Shown here: positions 1-13,292 of the stretch, piece by piece
How the letters are laid out: every line of letters begins with the position of its first letter
How positions within the stretch are numbered: the stretch's first letter is position 1
Assembly: GCF_024713975.1 (NCBI RefSeq)
Contig: NC_091100.1
Span: 22,519,501-22,583,500 of the forward strand
Source of the DNA: Paralichthys olivaceus
Taxonomy: Eukaryota; Chordata; Actinopteri; Pleuronectiformes; Paralichthyidae
Reading direction: 5' to 3'
Length of the DNA: 64,000 nt
The notes under the pieces: model-generated
The model's database searches: none
Told to the model about the DNA's origin: nothing
What the model saw: the letters and a program-made list of their open reading frames with translations, nothing else
Position numbers and translations under genes: made by a program

Positions 1-405
1 TATTATACATTTTTTCGACATAGGATACTATTTTAGTAGAGAAGTAAGTCTATCAGAGGTGTGAGCAGCACGAACACTACAGTACTCAAAATTCTTACTT
101 TGAACAATTTCACACATGGGCATATGTTCTTTTAGTCATCTCTCTAATCGAAAGAATAATAATAATCATAATAACAATTATGATTATGATTGTGATCATT
201 ATTATTATACCACAGCTTAGTTGAATTGGTGAATGTGACAAGTTCTTTAAAGCTTGGAAAAATGCTCAATGCAAAGTCTACTGTGTGAAAAGGTGCCCAC
301 CCCAAATTTCTAATTGCCCTCCCAATCTGACCAGTCTTGATCCTAGTCCTGTCCTATAATGACTTCACAGTTCTGTTAACCATCATCTTTCCTTTTGCTT
401 CTTAG

Positions 406-1844
406 GAGAAACAAGTCGAGAGACAGATCTGCGTTCTTCCTCTCTCGCTATTTTCCTCAGCTGCCTGCTGTGTTTTTTCTTCTGTGTGTGTTTCACCTGT
501 CCTGTCCTCCCTCTGCAGTATGTCACCTTTGTCCTGCAGGTCACCAGCAGCTCCTTCTTCTACGGAATCCATCAAGCCTTCATCAGCATTGCGTATGTGC
601 TTATTCTTCCACAGAAAATTCAGTCAGTGACATATCTTATCAATCAATCCGATACTCTCATTATTCTTTAAACTGCTCTCTCCTGCTGTCTTCCCCTCTA
701 CCCCCTATGTCCTCTCAATCTCTTGTAGCTTCCCTGCATCTCACTTTGGGAAGATGTCCGGGATTGCAATGTCTTTATCAGCTCTGGTGCTGTTTATCCA
801 GTTTCCTTTGCTAAACCTCATCCAAAATCAGCTGCATGGTGACCCGCTCTATGTAAGTGTGCATAGCTTGTGTGATTTTCTATGGAACCAGTTTAATAAC
901 AAGTCTCACTCCATCTCCCTACCTTCACTTTCTTTCCTTCTCTAAGGTCAATATCGGCGTCACCTTGGTGTCTCTGCTCGCCTTTATTCACCCAGTGCAT
1001 GTTAGCCTCTACTGCAGAGAGCTGGCCAAGCAGAGGAAGAATTCACAACTTACCCAACAGTAAGTATCCCTTTTTCTGAACTATTGTTTGAGGACAACAC
1101 TTTGTTATTTCAGGGGTGGCTGTGGCTAAGGGATAAAGTGGTCATCCTCCAACCAGAAGGTTGGCAGTTTGATCCCGAAGTGTCCTTGGCCAAGATGCTG
1201 AACCCTGAATAGCCCCTCAAAGATGTTGAATGCATTAATTGGAAGTTGCTTTAGATAAAAGCATCAGCTAAATTACAGGTAATGTTATGTGTTTTATTAA
1301 ATGCAAGACTTGAATGTCAAGACTATCACAATCAATTCATCACAGCTGACAAAATGTCAGTCTCAGAGCCAAAAGCTATCAGATTAGCCTGGGGGGGTAA
1401 CTGATAATATCTGGAGGTTTACACTGTTTACCCTCTGACTATTTTATTTTCATCACCAACAAACACCAGCAAACATTTGCATTTGCATTTGAATGGAGAT
1501 AAATTAAAAAGCAGAAAGCTGATGCATTTCAGTCAAAGTGTTCCCTCCCCTTTTGCTCCCCACACGGACTGTGTACCTGCAGGCAACCAAAGCCTGCATC
1601 TTAAAACATGACTGGTCAAACTAGAAATGGAAACCAGAAGACGGCTGGCCCCTAAAACCGTTTACTTAAAAAGACAGCCCAGATCATCAGTCTTAACTCC
1701 GTCATCTAACATAACTGCTGATTCGATTTATTTTCAACAACGTTTCTCTGTTTCCTTTCCACATTAAGATCTCTCAGACCCTCTGACCAGCTGCTCTCGG
1801 CTGTCCCATCGTCGAGGTCGGAGGTTCAGGATGATGCTGGATGA
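406..1844 (+). CDS. slc43a3: SLC43A3-type nucleobase transporter, 3' end only (upstream tandem copy)
   Basis: These are the last four coding exons of a membrane transporter: 406-592, 729-852, 947-1059 and 1769-1844 (stop TGA 1842-1844), all with AG/GT borders and continuous phase. Readable segments include VTFVLQVTSSSFFYGI, FPASHFGKMSGIAMSLSAL and VTLVSLLAFIHPVHVSLYC. They correspond to the last membrane helices of the 12-helix SLC43 family. The closest match I know is SLC43A3 (ENBT1), a facilitative purine-nucleobase transporter of the plasma membrane. The first two exons have exactly the lengths (187 and 124 nt) and phases of the matching exons of the complete gene downstream, so this is a tandem paralogue with diverged sequence. 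Its tail differs (ending SRSEVQDDAG) and is encoded by an extra last exon. The 5' exons lie before the window and nothing exonic is seen in 1-405. Substrate is inferred from family only. Confidence 0.85.
1114..1278 (+). repeat. tRNA-derived SINE-like element, degenerate
   Basis: Lies in the last intron of the upstream transporter gene. It begins with a tRNA-like A-box region (GTGGCTGTGGCTAAGGGAT) and has a B-box-like GGCAGTTTGATCCCG. These are followed by the phrase 'tgtccttggccaagatgctgaaccc' in slightly varied form and a tail near 'gataaaagcatcagctaaat'. I recognise this layout from dispersed SINE-like repeats common in percomorph fish genomes. It is diverged, so it is presumably old and inactive. 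Confidence 0.6.
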
Positions 1845-4249
<2,405 letters not shown>

Positions 4250-4421
4250 AAAGTTTAATCCAGCTGAGACCCGTTGTCCCCCGGAAGAGCTGATGTGAAA
4301 CTCAATCTGCTCAGCCAGGCATTAAAGAAAGAGACAAATAGAAAAGAACAAGCAAAACCACTATTGTCTCAGAGGAAGAAACGTATACTGGACGATCAGC
4401 CGTGGAGAGAGGACGTGAAGC

Positions 4422-7400
4422 ATGCAGGGGTACACGGTTGGCACCAGGTTGCGCTACCGGCTGACTCTGGCCACGGGGATGCTGGAGTGTCTGTGCTTTG
4501 CCGGTGTTGTGTTTGGTTATGCCTCCCTGGTGTTTGTGCTGAAGGAGGAGGGGTACTTCAGCCACCTGTGCGACACTGTCCCTGGCACCAACGGCACGCT
4601 GAACAGTACAGGTGAGCATCTCTGGTATTTTGGTGTCAGAGGTGATCATGCTGGGATGCTTATTCTAGCAGACATCCATTTTTTCTTCAAATTAAGTTAT
4701 TGAGTGTATTTCTTATGTTGTAAATTTTCTTTTAAATGAACAGAAATCATCACTTGAATATAAAATGAGAAAGAATATCAAGTATTTACAAAATCAAGGC
4801 ACTCATATCTTTGGAGCTAAAAGTGCAAATACCCCCAATGAAAGCTGTGTCAATGCTTTTCCACCACTTGGGGCAGAAATACACAAAAGCACACATGCAC
4901 CTTTGCCAAAATATATCCTCTGCTAATGATGTCAGTGTTTGGAAAATCGATCTAGGATCACAGATTAATCACCTCCCACTACTGTATCATTAGCTTTATC
5001 TGCAAAGACATGTGTGGTACATCCTGATTACCTCTGTGCCGCTGAGAGAGACTGACCATGAGACATAAAGCAGGGCTGTTTGTTATGACTGCTTGTTGAT
5101 ACTGTACTTGCTTTTTAATATTTAACTAAACTTCTTGCATCTTATCAAAATTGCACCTAACATATGAACTACTCTCCTGCACACGTCAAGTCATTGCTTC
5201 CTTTCTTCTGTTTTGTCTTAATAATGTATTTATCATCTATGTTTGGTTTTGTCTCACAGACTGTAGCAGACAAGATGAGCGGTTCTCTCTGGTTTTCACC
5301 ATCGCCTCATTCCTCAACAACTTTAATATCGTCAATGGCTACCTGTTTGATCGATTTGGCACCATGGTGACCAGGCTGCTGGGAATGTGAGCTCCTGACA
5401 TTTTCTAAATCATAAACCGCAACAGTTCAGGCTGCAAATGTGTAGCTACCTGTGTATTATTATTAACATACTGGTTTAACAAGTTACCTGACAAACATAT
5501 GCTATCTTTTAAAATCCTATATTCCTCATGAGTTGTTTAAGAGACTGTATTCACACCTCCGAGAGCATCCCGAGATAAATGGTTTTGAAGTTTATATTTA
5601 GCAGTGAAGGCAGAGAGCAAATCTATATGGGAAACGCTCTGGCCTGTTTGAATTTCTATAAACCAATTACAAGTGTGGATTATGATGCAGGGATTGTGCC
5701 CCAGCACTCACCAACAAAAACGGTGGAAGAATTGGTGACTGTGACTTTGCACCGTTGACAAATCTTAAAAACTTCTAGCCATTTTTACTGTGTAGTTTGC
5801 CAGCTCGGAGGTTGTTTCCTGTAGCAGAGTGGATATTGACAGAAAGCTGAGATAAGGAGAATACTACATTAAGACATGTGACCCACAGTTGGCTGTCAGA
5901 CCATAAAGAGGCTAATTCTCTGAACTGGGTTCCTCCTCAAACCATTTGCACACAAAGGTGAAGTGAGACATGCTGACCACTGGTGCTTTTGTGTTCTACA
6001 TTGACAAGTGAGGTTACTTATTCGTTGCTCACGTGTTTGGATCATGTGACGGAGCATACCACCCCCACCCAATATGGACATGCCTGCTCTAAATAAAGTT
6101 TTGTCTCTCTCCAGATGTTTATACACCACTGGAACCCTTCTTGTTGCCTTCTCGAGTGCAGGTAATTGCACACAAGAGCACACATGAGTTAACACGACCA
6201 CGGGTGATGGGTAACATCATAAAATGGGTCAGCAAACTTGGAGAGATATATAGAGGGCAGGGGTCCTCCCCCAGAGAAAAAAATTTATTTAAACCAAATG
6301 TTGTGCATTTTTTACACAACTCAAACTCACCTAATACAGTGTAAAGCTAAACTAAATGGGTGAACATTAGAAGAATGTCTGCTTCATTATATTCATAAAA
6401 ACATTATTTATCCTATATGGCAGTTTAGTTTGCAGACTACCAGGTCATCTTATGATTAAATAAGAAAAGAAAAGGGAAATGGCCTCACAACACGTTACAA
6501 TACAATAAGACTAAGGTCAAATCTGAGTGTCACTATTCACTGTGGTTGTGGTCGTAGTGGCAGCTGTTCTCATAGCACCACTAGTTGGTGGAGATCAGAA
6601 CTTCAGAAGCAGAACAATAAAGCTACACATTTTCACCCAACCTCTCAAACCACTTCTGAAAGTGAGCCTGCCGCTCTCATTCATCCTCTATGAGAAAATG
6701 ACATCATAAACAATGAGGAAAGCACAGTGCTTATTACACAGAGTGATCCTCAGATTCACAAATAAATATATCCAAAGGCTGAATAAAATAAGTATGGTAA
6801 AAGAACAACTTTAAAAAATTCACAAAACGCTTTATGGAGATTTTTTGGCGCAAAATGTGGTGAAATGTTGCTGTTAGCGTTGTTGCAATAATAAGACTTT
6901 ATGCTTTAACTTATCTGATGGATGATGAAGTTCAATGAGTTTAACTTCCGTTGTCCCGCAGCATTTTCAGAGCTGCTCTTTCCAGCCTTGCCCTGCATTG
7001 CTATGGGAGGAATTCTGCTCCTTCTAACTAACATGCAGGTGAATACTCCATAGTGTTCCTGCATAGTGGGTGTGTCTTAGCATAGAACACATTAATTAGA
7101 CACCACACACTAATGAACACTTCAACAAGCTGATAGCTTTGTATTGGTGTGTGTCTGAAAGGTGGGTAACTTGTTCCCAGTTCACCGCTCGACCATCATC
7201 ACGCTCTACAACGGTGCCTTCGACTCCTCCTCTGCTGTGTTTCTCATCATCAAGGTAAAACAATGTGTTACCTCCCCCAATAAGATGATTTCACCCCTGT
7301 CCATTTGTTTGTGGGTTAGTCGGTTTGTATGTTTATTAACAGAACAGATTTTCACAAAACTCGGTGGAAAGCTGCATTTTACAGAACAGCAGCAGAAATG

Positions 7401-10400
7401 TGTGGATTTAGGTCCTTTGCATCAAACCCAGTTTAATTTGTGGTTTGAAATGCACCTGAATGACACCATCTGAGGCCAAGGTGCTCTGTACCTCTTTGAC
7501 ATACATGTGTGTATTTATTTTCATGTGTTTTCAGGTTCTGTATGAACAGGGAATCTGTCTTCGCTCCTCCTTCCTTGTTATGTCCATCTGCAGCATCATC
7601 CACCTGCTGAGGACCTTCCTGCTGATGCCCAGAACCCACATACCGCACCCTCTGCCACAGTACTACACCTATGGGTGAGCACATCCCATAAGCTTTGGGA
7701 CGACAGTCCTTCATCTTCATTGATGAGACATGACAAATAAAGCTATTCCCCTTTTTTCCTGATGCTGAGACTGAACTGTGGAAAGGCCAACACTTACAAT
7801 GTGGAGCAGTTTGAGAAGATGAGGGCCAACACACCACCCGCAGTTGAGGATGGGACAGAAGCCCAAGACTCTGCAAAAGGTACCCAACCTGGTTGTTGCT
7901 TTCTTCTCTTCAACGGCCACAATGTCAAGTGTGGAGAATATGGTCGGATACTTGAGGAGCAGTGTTAAAAACTAAGAAAAGCTTTTTTACATGTTCCAGT
8001 GCAGAAAACAACCAGAGGTATCACTGACAATACTCTGAGCCAATGAGCCAAACGTACTCAGCACCTTACGAGACAAAAACACCATATGAGACAAAAACTA
8101 AAACTTCCTTGGGCACTGAACCCCTTAAATATAATGAGATATTCCATGAAGTCAGTTTTCATCTAGCACAGACTTGATGTCTCATGTGTTTAGTGACAAG
8201 CTTCCGGAGCTGCGTGTTGTCTTGGTTCTTCCTGTGGCACCTGCTGTGGCTGTCCATCATGCAGCTGAGACACTACCTCTTCATCGGCACACTCAACCCC
8301 ATGCTCAACCGCCTGGCCAACAACGACCCCGACCTGGGTAACTGACATCACTGACACTCTGTAGCTATTTGAACATTTCTCCTTCTTCTATCTCTTTTCA
8401 TTCTCTCCTCTACTTGTCACCATCCAACACCAATCCAAGTGTCTCCATTTCAATGCTTCTCTCTGTGGTTGTTTCCCTCTCATCACATCTCCTTCAGTAA
8501 GTCAGTACACCAACGCTTTCGCCATGACCCAGGTGTGTGGAGTGCTGTGTGCTCCCTGGAACGGACTCATCATGGACAGACACAAGGGAAAGCCTCTAGC
8601 TCCTGGTAAATCAGTGACAAGTGTTCTAACTGTGTGTGTGCGTGTGTGCAAATGCAGCAAATGCACTTACTTCTTCTTCATTTTCCCTCCTGCAGGAGAA
8701 AGCGAGCAGGAGGTGGACCTGCGCTCCTCCTCTCTGTCTCTGTTCCTGACCTCCCTGCAGTGCCTGCTCTTCTCTGTGTGCGCCACCATTCCTCTCCTCC
8801 ATCTGCAGTATCTCACCTTTGTTCTACAAGTCCTCAGTCGCTCCTTCCTCTACGGAGGGAACGCAGCCTTCATTAGCATCGCGTGAGCAGCCATCACATA
8901 CACAACAAATAAAAGAAAACAACTTACAACCACAGCAGAAAACACAAACCTGGTTGAGGCCAGTCCAGCAAAGTAACAATCACAATGCAGGGACCATTCG
9001 TATATGAACAGATCTGCTCTTGATTTGTGTACGAGTGATTTCTGAGAACTTGCTGCATTCACCAATTTTCTAGTATTTTGAACTTTCTTAGAGGTATGAA
9101 CAGAATATATGAGTAATCCAGACCTGTCATAGGAGTATTCAGATCAGGTTTTTCACTCATGTATCCTATATTCAATTAGTTTGGGACAATTCTAAACAAA
9201 TATATACATTATACCTCATCATTTGGTTTAACTCTGCTGTTCAAATTATAAAGTAATCCTAATACATTAATTTACCTGCTGGGTGTCCTGATGGTCAGGG
9301 ACACCACTTCTTTGTGTGGCAAACTTGTCCAGACAGCATGAGTCTTGGAGAAAGTGTGCAGAGAGATGGCTAGTTTGACTCGTCGGTTGTTAATAGCTGC
9401 GATGTAAGCTGTTTTCAGATCATGACCCAGTTGACTGATGTTTTGACTCCCTCCCTCTGTCAGTTTTCCAGCGTGTCACTTTGGGAAGCTGTACGGCCTG
9501 GTGATGTCCATGTCTGCTGTCGTCTCTCTGCTGCAGTACCCCTGCTTCGCCCTCGTCACAGGAACTCTGGATGGAGACTCCTTTTATGTAAGAGTGTAGT
9601 GGTCAGTGAAGTTATTTCAAAATGTCCAGAAGGATGACAAATTAGAGGAAAAAAGAGGTGTCATCGTGAGGTGATGGGGCCCTTTGTCCCAAAACAACAG
9701 TTTCAGTGAAGCTTGGTGTTGAATCTCAACTTACCTGGACTCTACTAGAGAGCAGCATTCTTCCAGAAGGTATTCCCTCATTTGATGTTTTGATGATGGT
9801 GGTGGAGAGCTCTCTCTAAGGGTCAGTATGTACTCTTTGTTAACTACACGTACGCAAGATGCAGTACCCACATGAAGGATGGGGCAGTATCTGGTCCTTG
9901 ACAGGGTCAGCAGGCTCATCATCAGGGACATGTCACGTCAACAAAACTGGCAAAACTACATGGGTAGAACAAAAGAAGTGAACTGGCTTCAGATTTTAAG
10001 GATCTGACAAACAAACACGGATGTGCTTTTTCTGTCTATATCTAACGTTAGCAAAATGTTGATGTCCTCAAGTGTCGCCATCTTGGTTCATGTTTACCGG
10101 AATCCTTCAGTAACACACGTAGTACTTATGCAAGCACAGTTGGAACAAGTTTATCGTGGGTCTTACCCTGCAGTCCAAATTCTCCAATAGGTGTCGACTT
10201 TTTAGTCCGATGCATGTCCTATTTGCAAACAAGGCGGAGTTTATGACCTATATTGCAGCCATAGAGATGCTTTGACTTCACATTTGGGGAGTTGTCTATT
10301 GTTCATCTTTACATACAGTCTGAGCTTTAGGCCTACAAGCGTAAGGTAAGTGTAACTGACATCAGAAGAAGTAAACTAATTATTTGCGTGTGTGTGTGTT

Positions 10401-10554
10401 CCAGGTGGACATCGCTCTGACTTTCCTCACGCTGCTGGTGTTTATTCATCCCCTCTACGTCTTCATCCACTGCAGGAAACTCACTCACCACAGGGCGTTG
10501 AATGCGCAGACTGAAGCCGCTAATGGCTCCAAAGTGTTTGAAACCATGTTGTAA
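4422..10554 (+). CDS. slc43a3: SLC43A3 / equilibrative nucleobase transporter 1, complete
   Basis: Twelve coding exons: 4422-4611, 5260-5386, 6115-6161, 6962-7038, 7162-7254, 7535-7674, 7770-7879, 8194-8337, 8498-8605, 8696-8882, 9464-9587 and 10405-10554 (stop 10552-10554). Phases agree at every junction and sum to 498 aa, against 491 for human SLC43A3. The start is the first ATG in a probable 5' exon opening after the acceptor at 4249, and it precedes a hydrophobic first helix ([17 protein letters not shown]). Diagnostic segments are [51 protein letters not shown] and [19 protein letters not shown]. The family is 12-helix major-facilitator-like; SLC43A3 mediates facilitative transport of adenine, guanine and hypoxanthine at the plasma membrane. 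The variable hydrophilic loop (exon 7, about residues 226-263) is short of recognisable motifs. It is the second of two head-to-tail copies. Confidence 0.93.
7300..7390 (+). repeat. Dispersed teleost repeat fragment (intronic)
   Basis: A stretch within an intron of the complete transporter gene reads like 'ccatttgtttgt...cagattttcacaaaactcggtgga'. It resembles the fragment at 29745-29880 and a repeat phrase common in fish genomes (opening with a Thr/Gly-like 'gtttgt' run and ending 'catgaaacttggtgga'). The fragment is old and short, and the element class is not determined. Confidence 0.4.
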
Positions 10555-11724
10555 AGGGGTAATTATGCAGATGTTTTAATCTCTGTCAAGATATTTTACA
10601 CTTCTCTGTCTTGTTTTGTTCATTTTTTTTTACTAGAAAATAGATCACTATACTTTTTATAATTAGTTTTGTCCTACTGCATTGATATTTTGAACATTTA
10701 TTGAGAACAGATACATGTTTTTTTTATATTTGTACAATCAAAAAAGTATTAAATGTAAAATGTTTAACCAACATTGTATTTGAGTGCTTAACTGACGTTT
10801 CTACACTTCACTATGCAGTATACTGTTTATATTTATATATGTAACTACAGTATACAATATACTGTATAAATAATGGACTGTGTTCCATGTTTATACACAG
10901 AATATAGGGTGACCAGGTGTCCATCTTTTTGCGTAGCATTTTTATCCCTTCTCCCATGTCCCACAAACTGAGATGATGTCCCGCATTTCGATTGGCTTCT
11001 CACAGACTTGTCTAAAATCTGGCTTTTACTCAACCGCTGTGAAGAAAGCAGGGAAAGCTGTCATCAAGGGGGTCTTTCTTTGCACGCACAAAGTCAGAAT
11101 TTATGCTGATTTCGAGTATAATGGCGAGCACAGCCAAGAAAAGGAAACACAGCTACAATAAAGACTGGGAAGCAATGTACAACTGGGTGAAGCTGGTGGA
11201 GGGTGATTCTCACAGACTTTTTCAGCTTTACTGACAGAGTTCTTTTTCAGTTTCCCACAGGGGAGAATACGATGTGAAGCAGCACAGCACGATTTTTTAC
11301 CGCCACACATCTTTGGTAATGCGTCCCGCCTCGTTCCACACAAACATATTCTTTACCCTACATTTGTTTTGTTGAGATCTGGTCACCAAACTGCATATCA
11401 TTCATGATTAAATGAACTCAAATGAGCTAGAATAGTTTTTACTTACAAAAGTATGCAATGTTTACATTACAGCAAGACAAATACATGTTAAATAAGGAAG
11501 ATTCTAAAAACACTATGGTGTAAAACAATAAAAGTAGGCTGTATATAATGTAGAACTGAAAAGCGCAATACACTTCTTAATATAACCTTGTGAAGTACAG
11601 CAGATCTACAGTAACAAGCAGTAAACAAGTTCCTCAACAATTTTACATGAGGCAGCAAATTTGACTCAGTATAAGTCATTTTTTTATGATCAAACTGTTT
11701 ACCTGGGATCTTAAGGACCAGTGT

Positions 11725-12065
11725 AAAGGCCCTGTTCAGACCTGGTATTAACATCCGTCCTGAATGATGCGATCTAAAGTGGTCACAGGAGACACATTCG
11801 AATGTCAGGTGTGAACAGAAGAGCCTGTCAACATGTGGCCGCTGTGTGAGTGAGATGCGTCCTGGGCCACGTTGGAAGGACCACCTACTCAGCTGGTGCC
11901 TTTTAAACGCATTTTTAAGCTTCTCTGTGCTCTTAAGTCGATGTGTGTGTGGCCACCTGTGTCATCTCCAAATGAGGTCTGAGTGATCAGGACACATCTA
12001 GGTGCTTTCACACATGAACGAGTGCTGATCACTTGCGATCTGACCACTCAGGACAGATGTTAGGA
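11725..12065. repeat. Foldback (MITE-like) DNA transposon remnant
   Basis: The left arm near 11747-11790 (taacatccgtcctgaatga, then a GATC-containing stretch) is matched in inverted orientation near 12015-12062 (ending cactcaggacagatgtta), with a spacer of roughly 225 bases. The outer phrase 'ggccctgttcagacctggt' recurs inverted at 33800-33832. Related internal phrases recur at 14040-14170. This pattern indicates a non-autonomous DNA transposon family; the superfamily is not determined. Confidence 0.6.
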
Positions 12066-13207
12066 GAGTGTAGGAGAACCTGCTGTGGCCTTCAGGCACC
12101 GTCAAGACTCTCTCTATAACCATAGTTTGGTCAACAGTATGGTGGGCTACTGCACCAGATATGGATATGAAGGGCTCATTCTGAGGTGAAGAAAACATGA
12201 TTCTTAGTTTCAGGTGATTCTACACTAATAAAAACATCACTATCAATGTTAATATTGTTTTTCATTTCTGCTGACACACCCTCCTAATTCCTTCACAGGG
12301 GTCGTTTCATTTACTGAAACAATTGTTGAATTCCTTCTATATAGAATATTATAATATTCTGTCTTTGGAGAACACAAAACAAATGCAACAGTTTAGTCAC
12401 AAGGTGGAACTTTCACACGATACAACCACAGAGTTTGACAGTCTACACATGTATTGTCATTTATACATCATATGTTTTTTTGGAATTTGGCATTAAGGAT
12501 TAAAAAAAATAGGAATACCTTTCAATCTACTGTATTCAAACAAAGTAAGGCACTAGATACTACAGAGTTCTTAATACACAGAAGAAACTTAACTGTAAGT
12601 CAGTCGTACAGTTCCAAACTATACTCGCGAAATAAAGTGATGTTCGAATACAGATTTTTCTGCATCCAGCTGAAAGGGGAGGAGGGGTCTAAAAGTTCAG
12701 TTTCTCTCTCATCTATTTTCAAAGACCTCCAGAATTTTTCCTTTCTCTTTTTTTCCCCAGTTCATCATGAACACACCAAAAACTGAGGCACTCTCTTACC
12801 TCGCTGTTTTGCAAAATTAGCGCGTTCACACAGGTGTTTCTTTTGAATCATTGCTGATCAGAGCCTTTTGGGCCTTTGCATGACTGTGATAAACATTTGG
12901 ACTGAAAGAAATGAAAGGCTGGCACAAGTCTTCAGCTGGGGAGACACACCTCTGAAGCAGAGTCAATAGCCAGAAGTTAGCGAGCGAGTCACAGAAAAGT
13001 CAACTTCCAGCAGTTGTGAGTCAGTGCACGTTCATCTGTTTAGTGGCCGTAGCTTTGAGGAGACCACTGAACGGAGGGTGTGGGATGTATTGGTGTTATT
13101 TCTTTAAAGTATAGCCTGCTCATGCTAGCTTTTCCAGGATTATCAACCCTAGCTTTCATTGGGGGCTTTGGTTTATAGTAATAATCCAGTTTAAATCTGG
13201 ATAAGTT

Positions 13208-13210
<3 letters not shown>

Positions 13211-13282
<72 letters not shown>
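13211..13282. repeat. (TG)36 microsatellite in a 3' UTR
   Basis: A pure 72-base TG run, read as (CA)n on the - strand. It begins 10 bases after the stop codon of the PR/BED/hAT gene, so it should be transcribed in that gene's 3' UTR. Confidence 0.97.
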
Positions 13283-13284
<2 letters not shown>

Positions 13285-13292
13285 GCGTGCGT

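Larger units (their letters stand above)
10555..13292. other. Intergenic region between convergent genes
   Basis: Holds the 3' UTR of the transporter gene on the + strand and the 3' UTR of the PR/BED/hAT gene on the - strand, whose stop codon is at 13293-13295. No exon with matching splice phase was found. A foldback repeat occupies about 11725-12065 and the rest is AT-rich unique-looking sequence. No polyadenylation site could be assigned confidently for either gene. Confidence 0.45.
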